Notes under the pieces: generated by a model
What the model saw: the letters and a program-made list of their open reading frames with translations, nothing else
Told to the model about the DNA's origin: nothing
Databases searched by the model: none
Source: an uncultured Paracoccaceae bacterium
GTDB lineage: Bacteria > Pseudomonadota > Alphaproteobacteria > Rhodobacterales > Rhodobacteraceae
NCBI GenBank assembly: GCA_947496535.1
Contig: CANMDE010000004.1
Coordinates: 124,001 to 188,000, forward strand
Direction: 5' to 3'
Length of the DNA stretch: 64,000 nt
Part shown: piece by piece, positions 26,305 through 35,859 of the stretch
Numbering within the stretch: the stretch's first letter is position 1
How the letters are laid out: every line of letters begins with the position of its first letter
Translations under genes and position numbers: made by a program

Positions 26305-27636
26305 TTACAGATAGTCAGATCTCTGCAGACCGTATTTGGCCATTTTCTCGTTCAGCGTCCGGCGTGGCAAGCACAACTCTTCCATCACCGACACAATCGA
26401 ACCCTTGTGGCGACGCATGGTGTTGTCGATCAACATGCGCTCAAACGCCTCGACAAACTCTTTCAGCGGCTTGCCCTCGGTCGTCATGGCGGGCTTGGTC
26501 TCTTCAGTGTCCGCCATCAGCAGCGAGGCAATTGACCCAGTGCCACGGCGGTTCTGAAGCACCGCCCGCTCGGCCACGTTGATCAACTGACGCACATTGC
26601 CCGGCCACGGAGCCTGCAGCAATTGCGCCGCCTCCTGCGCGCTGACTTCCGGCGCATCGCAACCATATTCATCCGCAAACTGCTCGCTCAAACGGGTGAA
26701 CAGCGTCAGGATATCCTCACCACGTTGACGCAGTGGTGGCACGGTAATCCGCAGGGCCGCAAGCCGGTAAAATAGATCGGGACGCAGCACACTTTCGCAA
26801 GTTTTATCCTGCTCCTGCAGGTTACAAATCGCGACGATCCGGGTCTCTGCAGGGGTGCCCTGTTCGTTGATCCCTGTCAGCAAACGGGCCTGCAAAGCAT
26901 GGCTAAGAGCTTCGATATCCTCAAGAACCAGCGTGCCGCCACGGGCTTCCTCGATCGCCGGGATCGGCTCACCATCCTCTGCCGGACCAAAGATACGGCG
27001 GCCCAGTGTTTCCTCATCAAAAGCCGAACAGCTGAGCAGAACGAACTTCTTGTTGGCACGGGCACCAACGGCATGAAGCGCGTGGGCAACAAGCGTTTTA
27101 CCGGTGCCGGTCTCGCCCTCGACAAGCACATGCCCATCAGCCTGACCAAGATCCAGAATATCCTCTTTCAGCCGCTCCATCGGGGCGGACTGACCGATCA
27201 GTTTCTTGATCAAGGCGGACCCATCAGACAATTCCTTGCGCAGCGCACGGTTGTCCAATGTCAGACGGCGGGTCTGCGTGGCCTTCTTGGCCAGTTCCGT
27301 CATGCGGTCGGGGTTAAACGGCTTTTCCAGAAAATCAAACGCACCGACGCGCATGGCTTCAACCGCCATTGGCACATCGCCATGACCTGTGATCATGATG
27401 ACGGGAAGCGAGCTATCGACCCCCTTCAGTTTCTTGAGAAACTGCATCCCATCCATGCCGGGCATCTTGATATCGCTGACCACGATACCGGGATAGTCGC
27501 TGTTCAGCCCCTTAAGCGCATCCTCTGCAGACGCAAATGTTTCCGTGTCAAAGCCCGACAGGGCAAGCCATTGACTGATGGATTGACGCATATCTTTTTC
27601 GTCATCCACAATTGCGATTTTCATGGCCTTAGTCAT
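26305..27636 (-). CDS. dctD: DctD-like response regulator lacking the GAFTGA loop
   Basis: A 443-residue two-component regulator. Receiver domain at residues 1-120 (phosphoacceptor Asp in VVSDIKMPGMDG), AAA+ domain about 145-370 with Walker A GETGTGKT and an LRPDLFYRL arginine segment, and a C-terminal Fis-type helix-turn-helix (EELCLPRRTLNEKMAKYGL). The sigma-54 contact loop GAFTGA is missing: where it should stand the text is FGPAEDGEPIPAIEEARGG, and Walker B reads LVLEDI. Activation of sigma-54 is therefore unlikely. It lies 11 bases after the sensor kinase gene; aagga precedes the chosen ATG. Confidence 0.88.
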   Translation of the reverse strand: MTKAMKIAIVDDEKDMRQSISQWLALSGFDTETFASAEDALKGLNSDYPGIVVSDIKMPGMDGMQFLKKLKGVDSSLPVIMITGHGDVPMAVEAMRVGAFDFLEKPFNPDRMTELAKKATQTRRLTLDNRALRKELSDGSALIKKLIGQSAPMERLKEDILDLGQADGHVLVEGETGTGKTLVAHALHAVGARANKKFVLLSCSAFDEETLGRRIFGPAEDGEPIPAIEEARGGTLVLEDIEALSHALQARLLTGINEQGTPAETRIVAICNLQEQDKTCESVLRPDLFYRLAALRITVPPLRQRGEDILTLFTRLSEQFADEYGCDAPEVSAQEAAQLLQAPWPGNVRQLINVAERAVLQNRRGTGSIASLLMADTEETKPAMTTEGKPLKEFVEAFERMLIDNTMRRHKGSIVSVMEELCLPRRTLNEKMAKYGLQRSDYL

Positions 27637-27647
27637 ATCGTTCGTCC

Positions 27648-29402
27648 TTACTCCGCCGCTGCCATGGATTTACCGAGTGGGGGCAGCTGTACCTCGAACA
27701 CGGCGCCACCAGTGGCCGCATTGTAGGCTGTTAATCTTCCGCCTAAATCGTTCACGATGCCGGATGATATAGCAAGCCCCAACCCGACCCCATCACCAGG
27801 TTGTTTAGTTGTGTAAAATGGCTCGAATAGCTCATCGAGGTCCGCAATACCGTCACCATTGTCGCGAACCGAAAGGGTTACGCTGTCACCTTCGACAAGT
27901 AGGATTTCGATCTGCGGATCGGGCTTCGATTTGGTCGCATCCAGCGCATTACGCAATAGATTGATAATAACCTGTTCCAGCCGCAAACGATCACCTTGGA
28001 TCATCACCGGCTCATTGGGTAACGTGCGGATAATATTGATATCTCGGGTCTTTAGCTGCGGCTCCATCATCGCCAAAGCAGAGGACACCGCAGCCCTTGT
28101 ATCAACGGGTTCAAAGGCCTCGGAGCCTTTTCTGGCATACGATTTCAACTGCCGCGTAATCGCCCCCATCCGTTCAAGCAAATCATCAATGCGCTGGAAC
28201 GACGACATCGCCTCTTCAGGTCGTTTGCGTTGCAGCAAAAGACGGGCACCAGCCAGGTAGGTTTTCATCGCTGCCAAGGGCTGGTTCAACTCGTGACTCA
28301 CCGCCGCAGACATCTCTCCCAAAGCGGCAAGTTTTGATGACTGGGCAATGGTTTGCTCGGCCACTTCCAGCGTCTTTTCGACCTTTTCCCGCTGGGCGAT
28401 TTCCCGCTGCAGCCTTCGGTTAAGTGCGCGAAGTTCGGCTGATTCACGTTGGAAAAAGACAAGGCGGGACGCGGTCTTACGCGACAAAAGCCCAAATAGA
28501 ACGGCCAACAGGATCGCGAATCCCATCACTTCCAGTGCCAGAATACCGTTCACCCTTTCGCGCACCGACGCATAGGTCGTAAAGCTGACCATGCGCCAAC
28601 CATGATGCGGAACGCGGGCCTCGCGGCGCATCACCGCCTCACCTTCCAGATAAGCATCGACCGTCCATGCAGACCACCCTTGAGTGGCCCGTAGCGCCCT
28701 CTGGATTGCCGAGGGTGCCGACTCCCGTTGCAGCGCCTCTTCCTCATTGAGCCCCCGCCAGCGCGGCTCGGTCGACATGATGATCTCACCTTCGCTGTTG
28801 GTCACAAGCACCGCATCGGATACCCCGGCCCAGCCTTGTTCCAGTCGTGACGCGTCGACCTCGACCATGATCACGCCCAGAGTTTGCCCGGCGGCTTCGA
28901 TCCGGCGAGAATAGACAAAGGCGTAGGCGTTATCTTCGTCGCGAAATGTGGTGTAGATAGTCCGGGAGTTGCGCAAGGCATTCACGAAGTACGGATTGTT
29001 CCGGTGGTTTTCGCCAAGCCGGTTACGGTCGGTCGCGGCAACAGCCCGCCCGTCACCATCCAGCAGCATAAGTGATGCCGCACCAATTTCGTCTACAAAT
29101 GAAAGCAATCGGGCCGTGGATAGCGAATAATCGTTATCTTCCAAGGCAGTAATCAACTCGGGGTCACGAGCGAGCAATTGAGGCACAACCGAACTGCGCT
29201 GCAGTTCACTCATCAAATTATTGACGTATAATGCCAGCCGCACCTCGGACCGATTGCGGATGGTGTCCGTGAACCGCTCGGTCAGAAACTGGTTTGTGAT
29301 GTAAATCACAACCACGGCAATAAAGCAGATCACCAAAATGCTCAGCCGAAGATACCATCTGGCTGGTGCGCGTCGTAATGTCTGTGTAGCGGGCCGAGTC
29401 AT
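27648..29402 (-). CDS. dctB: DctB-like sensor histidine kinase
   Basis: A 584-residue membrane kinase. Transmembrane segments lie about residues 17-37 and 290-310, enclosing a periplasmic double-Cache sensor domain (text RNNPYFVNALRNSRTIYTT and YAFVYSRRIEAAGQTLGVIM). A coiled coil leads to the phosphoacceptor His in AAVSHELNQPLAAM and an ATPase domain with NLLRNALDAT and GDGVGLGLAIS. DctB proteins sense C4-dicarboxylates. No TRAP or DctA transporter gene is in the window, so the target is unknown. Confidence 0.9.
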   Translation of the reverse strand: MTRPATQTLRRAPARWYLRLSILVICFIAVVVIYITNQFLTERFTDTIRNRSEVRLALYVNNLMSELQRSSVVPQLLARDPELITALEDNDYSLSTARLLSFVDEIGAASLMLLDGDGRAVAATDRNRLGENHRNNPYFVNALRNSRTIYTTFRDEDNAYAFVYSRRIEAAGQTLGVIMVEVDASRLEQGWAGVSDAVLVTNSEGEIIMSTEPRWRGLNEEEALQRESAPSAIQRALRATQGWSAWTVDAYLEGEAVMRREARVPHHGWRMVSFTTYASVRERVNGILALEVMGFAILLAVLFGLLSRKTASRLVFFQRESAELRALNRRLQREIAQREKVEKTLEVAEQTIAQSSKLAALGEMSAAVSHELNQPLAAMKTYLAGARLLLQRKRPEEAMSSFQRIDDLLERMGAITRQLKSYARKGSEAFEPVDTRAAVSSALAMMEPQLKTRDINIIRTLPNEPVMIQGDRLRLEQVIINLLRNALDATKSKPDPQIEILLVEGDSVTLSVRDNGDGIADLDELFEPFYTTKQPGDGVGLGLAISSGIVNDLGGRLTAYNAATGGAVFEVQLPPLGKSMAAAE

Positions 29403-29447
29403 TCACAAAACTTACGCTGCGCAACAGGCAGCGGCAAGAAAACAACT

Positions 29448-30116
29448 TCACGCCGTTGCCAACTGCCCCACCAACCCGCGGAAAAGCGCCTGCCCGTCCG
29501 TGCCGCCATGGCCGTCATCCACCGCCCGTTCGGGATGCGGCATCATCCCCAGAACACGCCGGTTTTCGGACAGGATGCCAGCAATATCGTTGATTGAACC
29601 ATTCGGATTGACCGAATAGCGGAATGCCACCCGCGCATCATCTTCCAAACGCGCCAGCGTTTCCTGATCAGCCGTATAGTTACCATCATGATGCGCCACC
29701 GGAAATCCGACAACATCACCGGCGTTGTAGCCTTGAGTATATGCGCTGTTTGACGTTTCCACTTTCAAATCAACGGTTTTGCAGATGAACTTCAATTCTG
29801 CATTCCGCATCAGCGCACCCGGCAGAAGGCCCGTTTCAGTCAAAACCTGAAAACCGTTGCACACACCCAGCACATAACCACCGCGCTGCGCATGGGCGAC
29901 CACAGCCTTGCAAATCGGCGATTGTGCCGCAATGGCCCCGCAGCGCAGATAGTCACCAAACGAAAAGCCGCCCGGAATGGCGACAAGATCGATATCCGCA
30001 GGCAAATCGGCGTCCTTGTGCCAGACCATGCTGACATCCGCACCGGCAGCGCGAAGCCCCACAGCCATGTCCCGATCACAATTGGAGCCGGGAAAAACAA
30101 TGACAGCGGCGCGCAT
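29448..30116 (-). CDS. purQ: Phosphoribosylformylglycinamidine synthase, glutaminase subunit
   Basis: A 222-residue class I glutamine amidotransferase supplying ammonia to PurL in purine synthesis. The N terminus [14 protein letters not shown], the nucleophile Cys in GVCNGFQVL and the closing His/Glu in [10 protein letters not shown] are all present. Its ATG overlaps the purS stop by one base, so PurS and PurQ are translationally coupled, as expected for subunits of one complex. purL is outside the window. Confidence 0.97.
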   Translation of the reverse strand: MRAAVIVFPGSNCDRDMAVGLRAAGADVSMVWHKDADLPADIDLVAIPGGFSFGDYLRCGAIAAQSPICKAVVAHAQRGGYVLGVCNGFQVLTETGLLPGALMRNAELKFICKTVDLKVETSNSAYTQGYNAGDVVGFPVAHHDGNYTADQETLARLEDDARVAFRYSVNPNGSINDIAGILSENRRVLGMMPHPERAVDDGHGGTDGQALFRGLVGQLATA

Positions 30117-30346
30117 CAGATCACCTCAACCCGGTAGCTTTCAATGACCGTATTGGCGAGAAGCTTCTCGCACATCTCGTTGATTGTATCTTCTGAAGTC
30201 CCATCAACCAGATCAAGCTCAATAACCTTGCCCTGACGGACGCCCTCAATCCCATCAAAACCCAGCGAGCCTAGCGCGCGGCGCACTGCCTCGCCTTGCG
30301 GATCAAGCACTCCGTTTTTCAACATTACATGCACGCGTGCCTTCAT
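30116..30346 (-). CDS. purS: Phosphoribosylformylglycinamidine synthase, PurS subunit
   Basis: Seventy-six residues, starting [20 protein letters not shown] and containing the [18 protein letters not shown] text diagnostic of PurS, the small scaffold that joins PurL and PurQ in the four-subunit enzyme. Ten bases separate it from the purC stop. Confidence 0.96.
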   Translation of the reverse strand: MKARVHVMLKNGVLDPQGEAVRRALGSLGFDGIEGVRQGKVIELDLVDGTSEDTINEMCEKLLANTVIESYRVEVI

Positions 30347-30356
30347 CGCCGCTTCC

Positions 30357-31118
30357 TTAGTTAATCAGTGTTGGTTTAGGTCTGTGGGTCACATTGGACG
30401 GCATCACACCAAGGCGCTTGGCAACTTCCGTGTAGGCATCCGTCAAACTGCCAAGGTCGCGGCGAAACACGTCCTTATCCAGTTTCTGCCCCGTTTCCAT
30501 GTCCCACAACCGGCAGCTATCGGGGCTGATTTCATCCGCTACGACAAGGCGCATGAATTCATTGTCCCAAACACGGCCAATCTCGATCTTGAAATCAACC
30601 AGCTTGATCCCGACCCCGAACATGACACCCGACATAAAATCATTTACCCGCAGGGCAAGGCTCACGATATCGTCGAGATCCTGCTGCGTGGCCCAGCCGA
30701 AAGCGATGATGTACTCTTCTGGCACCAGCGGATCGCCCAAGGCATCATCTTTGTAGGAGAATTCCACGATCGGGCGGGGCAATGAAGCTCCCTCTTCCAT
30801 TCCCAAACGCTTGGCCATGCTGCCCGCAGCCGAATTGCGCACAATCACTTCCAGCGGAATGATTTCCACCTGCCGGATGAGCTGTTCGCGCATGTTCAGT
30901 CGTCTGATAAAATGCGTCGGCACCCCAATCTGGGTCAGGCCATTCATGAAAAACTCGCACAAACGATTGTTCAACACGCCTTTGCCTTCAACCACGGCAC
31001 GTTTTTCGGCGTTGTTCGCTGTCGCGTCATCCTTGAAATACTGGACAAGCGTACCCGGCTCCGGACCTTCGTACAAAATTTTTGCTTTGCCTTCGTAAAT
31101 CTTCTTACGACGTGCCAT
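30357..31118 (-). CDS. purC: SAICAR synthetase
   Basis: About 253 residues. Starts [20 protein letters not shown], the standard PurC N terminus, and carries the substrate motifs FKDDATANN and [12 protein letters not shown]. It ligates aspartate to carboxyaminoimidazole ribonucleotide. Tgaggtgagc precedes the ATG; the long frame that extends to 31304 has no family match. A strong hairpin with a T tract ends only about 12 bases upstream of the start, which suggests attenuation or an upstream short transcript. Confidence 0.96.
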   Translation of the reverse strand: MARRKKIYEGKAKILYEGPEPGTLVQYFKDDATANNAEKRAVVEGKGVLNNRLCEFFMNGLTQIGVPTHFIRRLNMREQLIRQVEIIPLEVIVRNSAAGSMAKRLGMEEGASLPRPIVEFSYKDDALGDPLVPEEYIIAFGWATQQDLDDIVSLALRVNDFMSGVMFGVGIKLVDFKIEIGRVWDNEFMRLVVADEISPDSCRLWDMETGQKLDKDVFRRDLGSLTDAYTEVAKRLGVMPSNVTHRPKPTLIN

Positions 31119-31130
31119 GCTCACCTCAGG

Positions 31131-31161
31131 AAAAAAGGGGCGCGGCCTCGTTTGGCCGCGC
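31131..31161 (-). terminator. Terminator-like hairpin directly upstream of purC
   Basis: On the minus strand an eight-pair stem gcgcggcc/ggccgcgc with a six-base loop is followed by CCC and TTTTTT, ending 12 bases before the purC ATG. Since no minus-strand gene lies upstream within 3 kb, this looks like a leader attenuator. Confidence 0.6.
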
Positions 31162-31180
31162 TTTGAATGCGTCATAGTGC

Positions 31181-31215
31181 ATGCCCCCCTTGCGGGCAAG
31201 CACCTGTAGGGGCAT
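31181..31215 (-). promoter_or_regulatory. Second hairpin in the purC leader
   Basis: ATGCCCC at 31181-31187 pairs with GGGGCAT at 31209-31215 and encloses a small cttgc/gcaag stem. It precedes the terminator-like hairpin on the minus strand, so the two could form a regulated leader. Confidence 0.4.
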
Positions 31216-31253
31216 ATCAAGAGTAACACGCAATCAATTGACGAGGCTGCTCC

Positions 31254-31568
31254 ATGTCCACCTTTGACGAACGCGAAAACGCTTTTGAAAGCAAGTTCGC
31301 CCATGATGCCGAAATGCAGTTCAAGGCCGAAGCGCGCCGCAACAAGCTTTTGGGCCTTTGGGCAGCAGATTTGTTGGGTAAAACCGGCGAAGAGGCAGAC
31401 GCCTACGCAAAAGAAGTCATCAAAGCCGATTTCGAAGAACCGGGCGACGAAGACGTATATCGCAAAGTGGCTGGCGATCTGGAAGGCAAGACGGACGAGG
31501 CGACGATCCGTGCCAAAATGGCCGAAACGCTTGCCCTGGCCAAAGCACAGCTGATGGACGAGATTTAA
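31254..31568 (+). CDS. F1FO-ATPase inhibitor zeta subunit (DUF1476)
   Basis: A 104-residue helical protein, start [23 protein letters not shown]1476 proteins of alphaproteobacteria are the zeta subunit first described in Paracoccus, whose N-terminal segment enters F1 and blocks reverse rotation and ATP hydrolysis. The conserved [15 protein letters not shown] core is present. Divergent from purC and followed by its own terminator. Confidence 0.95.
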   Translation: MSTFDERENAFESKFAHDAEMQFKAEARRNKLLGLWAADLLGKTGEEADAYAKEVIKADFEEPGDEDVYRKVAGDLEGKTDEATIRAKMAETLALAKAQLMDEI

Positions 31569-31593
31569 TTCGTTTCAAATTCAGTCTTTTTTG

Positions 31594-31626
31594 ATGGCGC
31601 TGTCAGGCTCTGACGGCGCCATTTTT
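31594..31626 (+). terminator. Intrinsic terminator of the zeta-subunit gene
   Basis: Twelve-pair stem with one wobble (atggcgctgtcag against ctgacggcgccat), three-base loop and a T tract, 26 bases after the stop codon. Confidence 0.85.
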
Positions 31627-31703
31627 CTGTCTGCTCTGCCACGCCTTAACCGCCGGTTCACCGCCAGCCTGTAGCCAAAAGGCTCTCAGGGGCGAGGTGG
31701 CAG

Positions 31704-33593
31704 TTGACACAAAGTATTGGTTTAAGACGGCAATCATTGCTGAAAACGATGTTGACCCGCAGCATACCTGCGCTTGCGCTGGTTGTTTTTGGCGGTCTGT
31801 TCTGGCGGCAGCTGTCACAGATGGACCTTCCCGCAATCTGGGCTGCAATTGGTGACGTGCGCCCTTGGCAATGGGCTGGCGCGGTGTTGGCCACATGGGT
31901 CAGCTTCGGTGCAGTCGGGCGCTACGATGCGGTCTGGCATGGCATCATGAAAACAGGCGTCAGCCGCAGAGCGGCAAGATTATCCGGAATGCGGGCGATT
32001 GCCGTATCGCAGCTTGTCGGGTTTGGCAGCGTCACAGCCAGTGTCATCCGATGGCGATCTTTGCCGCAAATATCAGTGTGGCAAATCACGCAACTTTCCT
32101 TCGCAGTCACCCTGTCCTTCCTGCTGTGTTGGGCGTTTTTTGCTTTAGCCGCCGCTATTTGGATCGGGCTGCTGCCACCTCTGACATGGATCGCAATCGT
32201 GCTCTGCGGCATGCTGGTGATACCCCTGACACGTCATATCTGCGGTTACCAGACCATGCGCGCAGTCAGTCCGCTAATCATATGGACAGGCGTTGATCTG
32301 CTATTCGCAGCACTTGCTCTGTACCTCGTCATGCCAGCCACTGCCGGAATTCCCTTCAGCATCCTATTGGCGGCGTTTGTTTTGGCTCTTGGCGCGGGTC
32401 TGGTCTCCAATTCGCCCTCCGGAGCCGGGGCGTTTGAACTGACGCTTCTGGCTTTAATCCCATTGGACGCGCCCGAACCTCTGATAGCGGGCATCCTTGC
32501 GTTCCGAATTGTCTATTACGTCCTGCCCGCGCTCGTGGCATTGCCACCGCTGCTAAAAACCCATCGCGCGCCAAACCACCGCATCCTTTCAACCGAACAG
32601 ATCGAACATCTTTTAAAACGCGGGGCACCAGCCGCATGGCAACTGGCGCAGCAGCAAGCACGGGTTGAAGCGATTGCAGGCGATCACTGGCTCACAAATT
32701 CAGTCGGGCGCTGGCGCGTCTCGATCGGGACGACACTAGCGTTTTATGATCGGGTCGGCGCACTCAAAAAATTTGCGGCCAGCACGGTTGGCGCGCACGA
32801 AACACCGGTCCTTTACAATTGCGATGGGCGCATGGCCTCTGTTGCCAGACGGCAGGGTTGGTACGTCAAAAGAATTGCGATGGAAGCTACGATTGATCCG
32901 ACCACATGGACCAAATCGGGTGGCAAGCGACAAACCTTGCGGCGCAAACTTCGACGTACCGCGCAGGACGGGATCAACATAACCGTGGGTGGGGCCGACC
33001 TGCCCTTTGCACAAATGGACGCTATCGCCGCCGCATGGGAAGAGCAGCGCGGCGGCCAATTGGGTTTCTCAATGGGTGTCTATGATCCAAACTACATCGC
33101 CCGGCAAATGACCTTCCTGATCTGGCGTGCTGGCACCTTGATCGGCTTCGTTACCTTTCAGAAAGGGCGCGCTGATTGGTCCCTTGATCTGATCCGACAC
33201 CGCCCGGATATACCCGATGGCGCAGTCCATTCCGCTGTTGTCGCAGCTATTGAAGCCGCAAAAACAACCGGTATCCGTAAACTGTCACTTGCCACCGTGC
33301 CCGACCCCCGCTGCACACCACGTATTTGGGCCAATAAGCGGGCCGGTCTGACCCAGTTCAAGCGCTGCTTCGGGCCGGTTTGGGCGGGCCGCTATCATGC
33401 GGCTCCCAGCAAAACGGCGTTCTGGCTGTCAGCGTTATCAATCGGGTTCGCAATCTACAAACCACTTATCAAGTTTCGTTTGAGGCGCCTTTTCGTCCGT
33501 AAAACTGTTAAAACCCGGGCTTTGCAATTGATGTTCGCCACAATTCATGAGAAGCGACACGCGAACCAAAATTACACCGGACCGGGACAATGA
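31704..33593 (+). CDS. MprF-like phosphatidylglycerol lysyltransferase
   Basis: A 629-residue protein. The first half has about eight hydrophobic helices of the flippase-like UPF0104 domain (ALGAGLVSNSPSGAGAFELT is its signature), the second half is a DUF2156 GNAT-fold transferase (KSGGKRQTLRRKLRRTAQDG, FSMGVYDPNYIARQMTF). MprF enzymes attach lysine or alanine from tRNA to phosphatidylglycerol and flip it, lowering net negative charge of the membrane. The TTG start has gaggtgg just upstream; an ATG 15 codons later is possible. It overlaps the next gene by four bases (ATGA). Confidence 0.9.
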   Translation: MTQSIGLRRQSLLKTMLTRSIPALALVVFGGLFWRQLSQMDLPAIWAAIGDVRPWQWAGAVLATWVSFGAVGRYDAVWHGIMKTGVSRRAARLSGMRAIAVSQLVGFGSVTASVIRWRSLPQISVWQITQLSFAVTLSFLLCWAFFALAAAIWIGLLPPLTWIAIVLCGMLVIPLTRHICGYQTMRAVSPLIIWTGVDLLFAALALYLVMPATAGIPFSILLAAFVLALGAGLVSNSPSGAGAFELTLLALIPLDAPEPLIAGILAFRIVYYVLPALVALPPLLKTHRAPNHRILSTEQIEHLLKRGAPAAWQLAQQQARVEAIAGDHWLTNSVGRWRVSIGTTLAFYDRVGALKKFAASTVGAHETPVLYNCDGRMASVARRQGWYVKRIAMEATIDPTTWTKSGGKRQTLRRKLRRTAQDGINITVGGADLPFAQMDAIAAAWEEQRGGQLGFSMGVYDPNYIARQMTFLIWRAGTLIGFVTFQKGRADWSLDLIRHRPDIPDGAVHSAVVAAIEAAKTTGIRKLSLATVPDPRCTPRIWANKRAGLTQFKRCFGPVWAGRYHAAPSKTAFWLSALSIGFAIYKPLIKFRLRRLFVRKTVKTRALQLMFATIHEKRHANQNYTGPGQ

Positions 33594-34606
33594 CCAACGC
33601 GCTCAGCACATTACTGGAAACCCGCGATTGGCTGTTGGCCGATGGCGCGACCGGCACCAATCTGTTCAACATGGGGTTAAGCTCCGGCGATGCGCCCGAG
33701 ATTTGGAATATCGACGAACCGGCCAAGATCAAGGCGCTCTATCAGGGTTCCGTGGATGCGGGCAGCGACCTGTTCCTCACCAACAGCTTTGGTGGCAACG
33801 CGTCACGGCTGAAACTGCACAATGCGCAAGACCGCGTTTTCGAGTTGAACAAGACAGCTGCCGAACTCGCCCGCGAAGTGGCCGATGCGGCCGACCGGCC
33901 CATCGTTGTGGCCGGGTCCGTCGGACCAACGGGCGAAATCATGGAACCCATGGGCAGCCTCACTTATGATAAGGCCGTTGAGATGTTTCACGAACAGGCC
34001 GAAGGGCTGAAAGCTGGCGGTGCCGATGTGCTGTGGCTGGAAACGATCAGCGCGGCAGAAGAATTTCGCGCAGCAGCCGAAGCCTTTGGCAAAGCGGACA
34101 TGCCATGGTGCGGCATGATGAGCTTTGACACCGCTGGCCGAACGATGATGGGGCTTACCTCGGCTGAAATGGTCAAAATGGTCGGCAAGCTCGATCATCA
34201 ACCGCTGGCCTTCGGGGCCAATTGCGGCGTGGGTGCCTCGGACCTGTTGCGTACTATTCTTGGTATGACAGCGGCGGGGCCGACAGCACCGCTCGTGGCC
34301 AAAGGCAACGCAGGCATCCCAAAATATCATGACGGTCATATCCACTATGACGGCACACCTGATTTGATGGCAGAATATGCGATCCTCGCACGCAATTGCG
34401 GTGCAAAGATCATCGGTGGCTGCTGCGGCACGACGCCCGATCACCTCCGTGCGATGCGTGCCGCATTGGAGACCACACCCGCAGGGCCAGCCCCGACATT
34501 GGAAAAGATCACCGAGGCCTTGGGCGGTTTTTCATCTGCGTCAGACGGCACGGACGGGGCAACGCCACCCGCCAGCGCCAGACGGGGACGCCGCCGCCGC
34601 GCCTAA
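33590..34606 (+). CDS. bmt: Homocysteine/betaine S-methyltransferase
   Basis: A 338-residue zinc-dependent homocysteine methyltransferase. Zinc cysteines are in GANCGVGASDL and in GGCCGTTPDHL; the N terminus DGATGTNLFNMGL is the family start. The C-terminal 40 residues are basic and disordered (ASARRGRRRRA). It is usually annotated betaine-homocysteine methyltransferase, but the nearby corrinoid and DUF1638 genes suggest it may instead be the homocysteine module of a split, B12-dependent methionine synthase. Coupled to the MprF-like gene by an ATGA overlap. Confidence 0.9.
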   Translation: MTNALSTLLETRDWLLADGATGTNLFNMGLSSGDAPEIWNIDEPAKIKALYQGSVDAGSDLFLTNSFGGNASRLKLHNAQDRVFELNKTAAELAREVADAADRPIVVAGSVGPTGEIMEPMGSLTYDKAVEMFHEQAEGLKAGGADVLWLETISAAEEFRAAAEAFGKADMPWCGMMSFDTAGRTMMGLTSAEMVKMVGKLDHQPLAFGANCGVGASDLLRTILGMTAAGPTAPLVAKGNAGIPKYHDGHIHYDGTPDLMAEYAILARNCGAKIIGGCCGTTPDHLRAMRAALETTPAGPAPTLEKITEALGGFSSASDGTDGATPPASARRGRRRRA

Positions 34607-34642
34607 GCCCATCGCGGCGGTTCGCTTGAGCAACTCATCGTC

Positions 34643-35725
34643 CTACAGCAAAGATAGCTGATCACCCGGCTGCGGTGGTCGCGCGAAAAGGTCTGTCCGC
34701 AACTCTGGCAACGACCTGTCCAACCCAAGTTTGCGTGCGGTCAGATGAAAGCGCTGCAGCATCATGGCGGCCCACTCCCCCTGCCCGGTCATACGTTTGC
34801 CGAAGGCCGGATCGTAATCCTTTCCCCCATGCAATTCACGCACACGTCCCATGACCCGTGCGGCGCGTTCGGGATATGCGGCCTCTAACCACTCCTTAAA
34901 AAGTGGGGCCACCTCACGCGGCAAGCGCAGAACAATCGCCGATGCCGCAACCGCGCCGGCCTCCGACGCGGCCGTCAAAATCGCCTCCAACTCATGATCC
35001 GTCAGCGCCGGAACAATGGGCGATACCATAACGCGCACCGGCACGCCCGCATCCGTCAACCGCCGGATCGACCGCAATCGCGCGACAGGCAGCGGCACCC
35101 GCGGCTCCATCGCACGGGATGTCTTGGGGTCCAGCGTCGTGACTGAAACCCCCACCCGCACCAGCCCCTTAGCCGCCATATCGGCCAGAATGTCGATATC
35201 CCGTTCGATCAAGGTTCCCTTGGTGACAATAGCAATGGGGTGATTGAACGCCTGTAACACCTCAAGAACAACACGCATGATTTTGCGTTCCTTTTCCAAA
35301 GGCTGATAGGGATCGGTATTCGTTCCAATCGCAATGGTCTTGGGAACATAGCGGGGCGACGACAGCTCTTTGCGAAGCTGATCCGCCGCATTGGGCCGCG
35401 CAATCAGCTGCGTTTCGAAATCAAGTCCGGGCGACAGGCCAAGATAGGCGTGGCTCGGTCGGGCAAAGCAATAAATGCAGCCATGTTCGCACCCCCGATA
35501 AGGGTTGATGGAACGATCAAAAGACAAATCCGGGGATTTATTGCGACTGATCACCGTCTTAGCCATTTCATCACGAACCTGCGTTCGCAGAACCGGCAAC
35601 TCCTCGTCCCGCTCCCATCCATCGTCAATATGGTTAGATGCCAATCGATCAAATCGGACCGCAGGGTTCGAAATTGCCCCGCGACCCAGCGCCCGTTTGC
35701 TGTGGGAAAGAATATCGTCAGCCAT
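34643..35725 (-). CDS. Radical SAM protein, PA0069/SplB-like family
   Basis: About 360 residues. The 4Fe-4S motif is CEHGCIYC within SINPYRGCEHGCIYCFARP; then GTNTDPYQPLEKE and ESVTTLDP-like text (here VSVTTLDPKTSRAME) mark the PA0069 family, related to spore photoproduct lyase but of unknown reaction. I place the start at the ATG before ADDILSHSKRALGRG; the longer frame reads through the divergent promoter region. It stands between the methyltransferase and corrinoid genes on the opposite strand, and an operon link is not implied. Confidence 0.88.
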   Translation of the reverse strand: MADDILSHSKRALGRGAISNPAVRFDRLASNHIDDGWERDEELPVLRTQVRDEMAKTVISRNKSPDLSFDRSINPYRGCEHGCIYCFARPSHAYLGLSPGLDFETQLIARPNAADQLRKELSSPRYVPKTIAIGTNTDPYQPLEKERKIMRVVLEVLQAFNHPIAIVTKGTLIERDIDILADMAAKGLVRVGVSVTTLDPKTSRAMEPRVPLPVARLRSIRRLTDAGVPVRVMVSPIVPALTDHELEAILTAASEAGAVAASAIVLRLPREVAPLFKEWLEAAYPERAARVMGRVRELHGGKDYDPAFGKRMTGQGEWAAMMLQRFHLTARKLGLDRSLPELRTDLFARPPQPGDQLSLL

Positions 35726-35859
35726 ATGCACATAAATAGAACAAATAAGGAACAAACACAACGTATGGTCGGTGATAATCTGGCGAATGTCGCTAATCGT
35801 CGGGTAGTCAAACCTGTTCGGGCGCATTACTGAGTGACAAAGACTGACGAGGTGACAAA

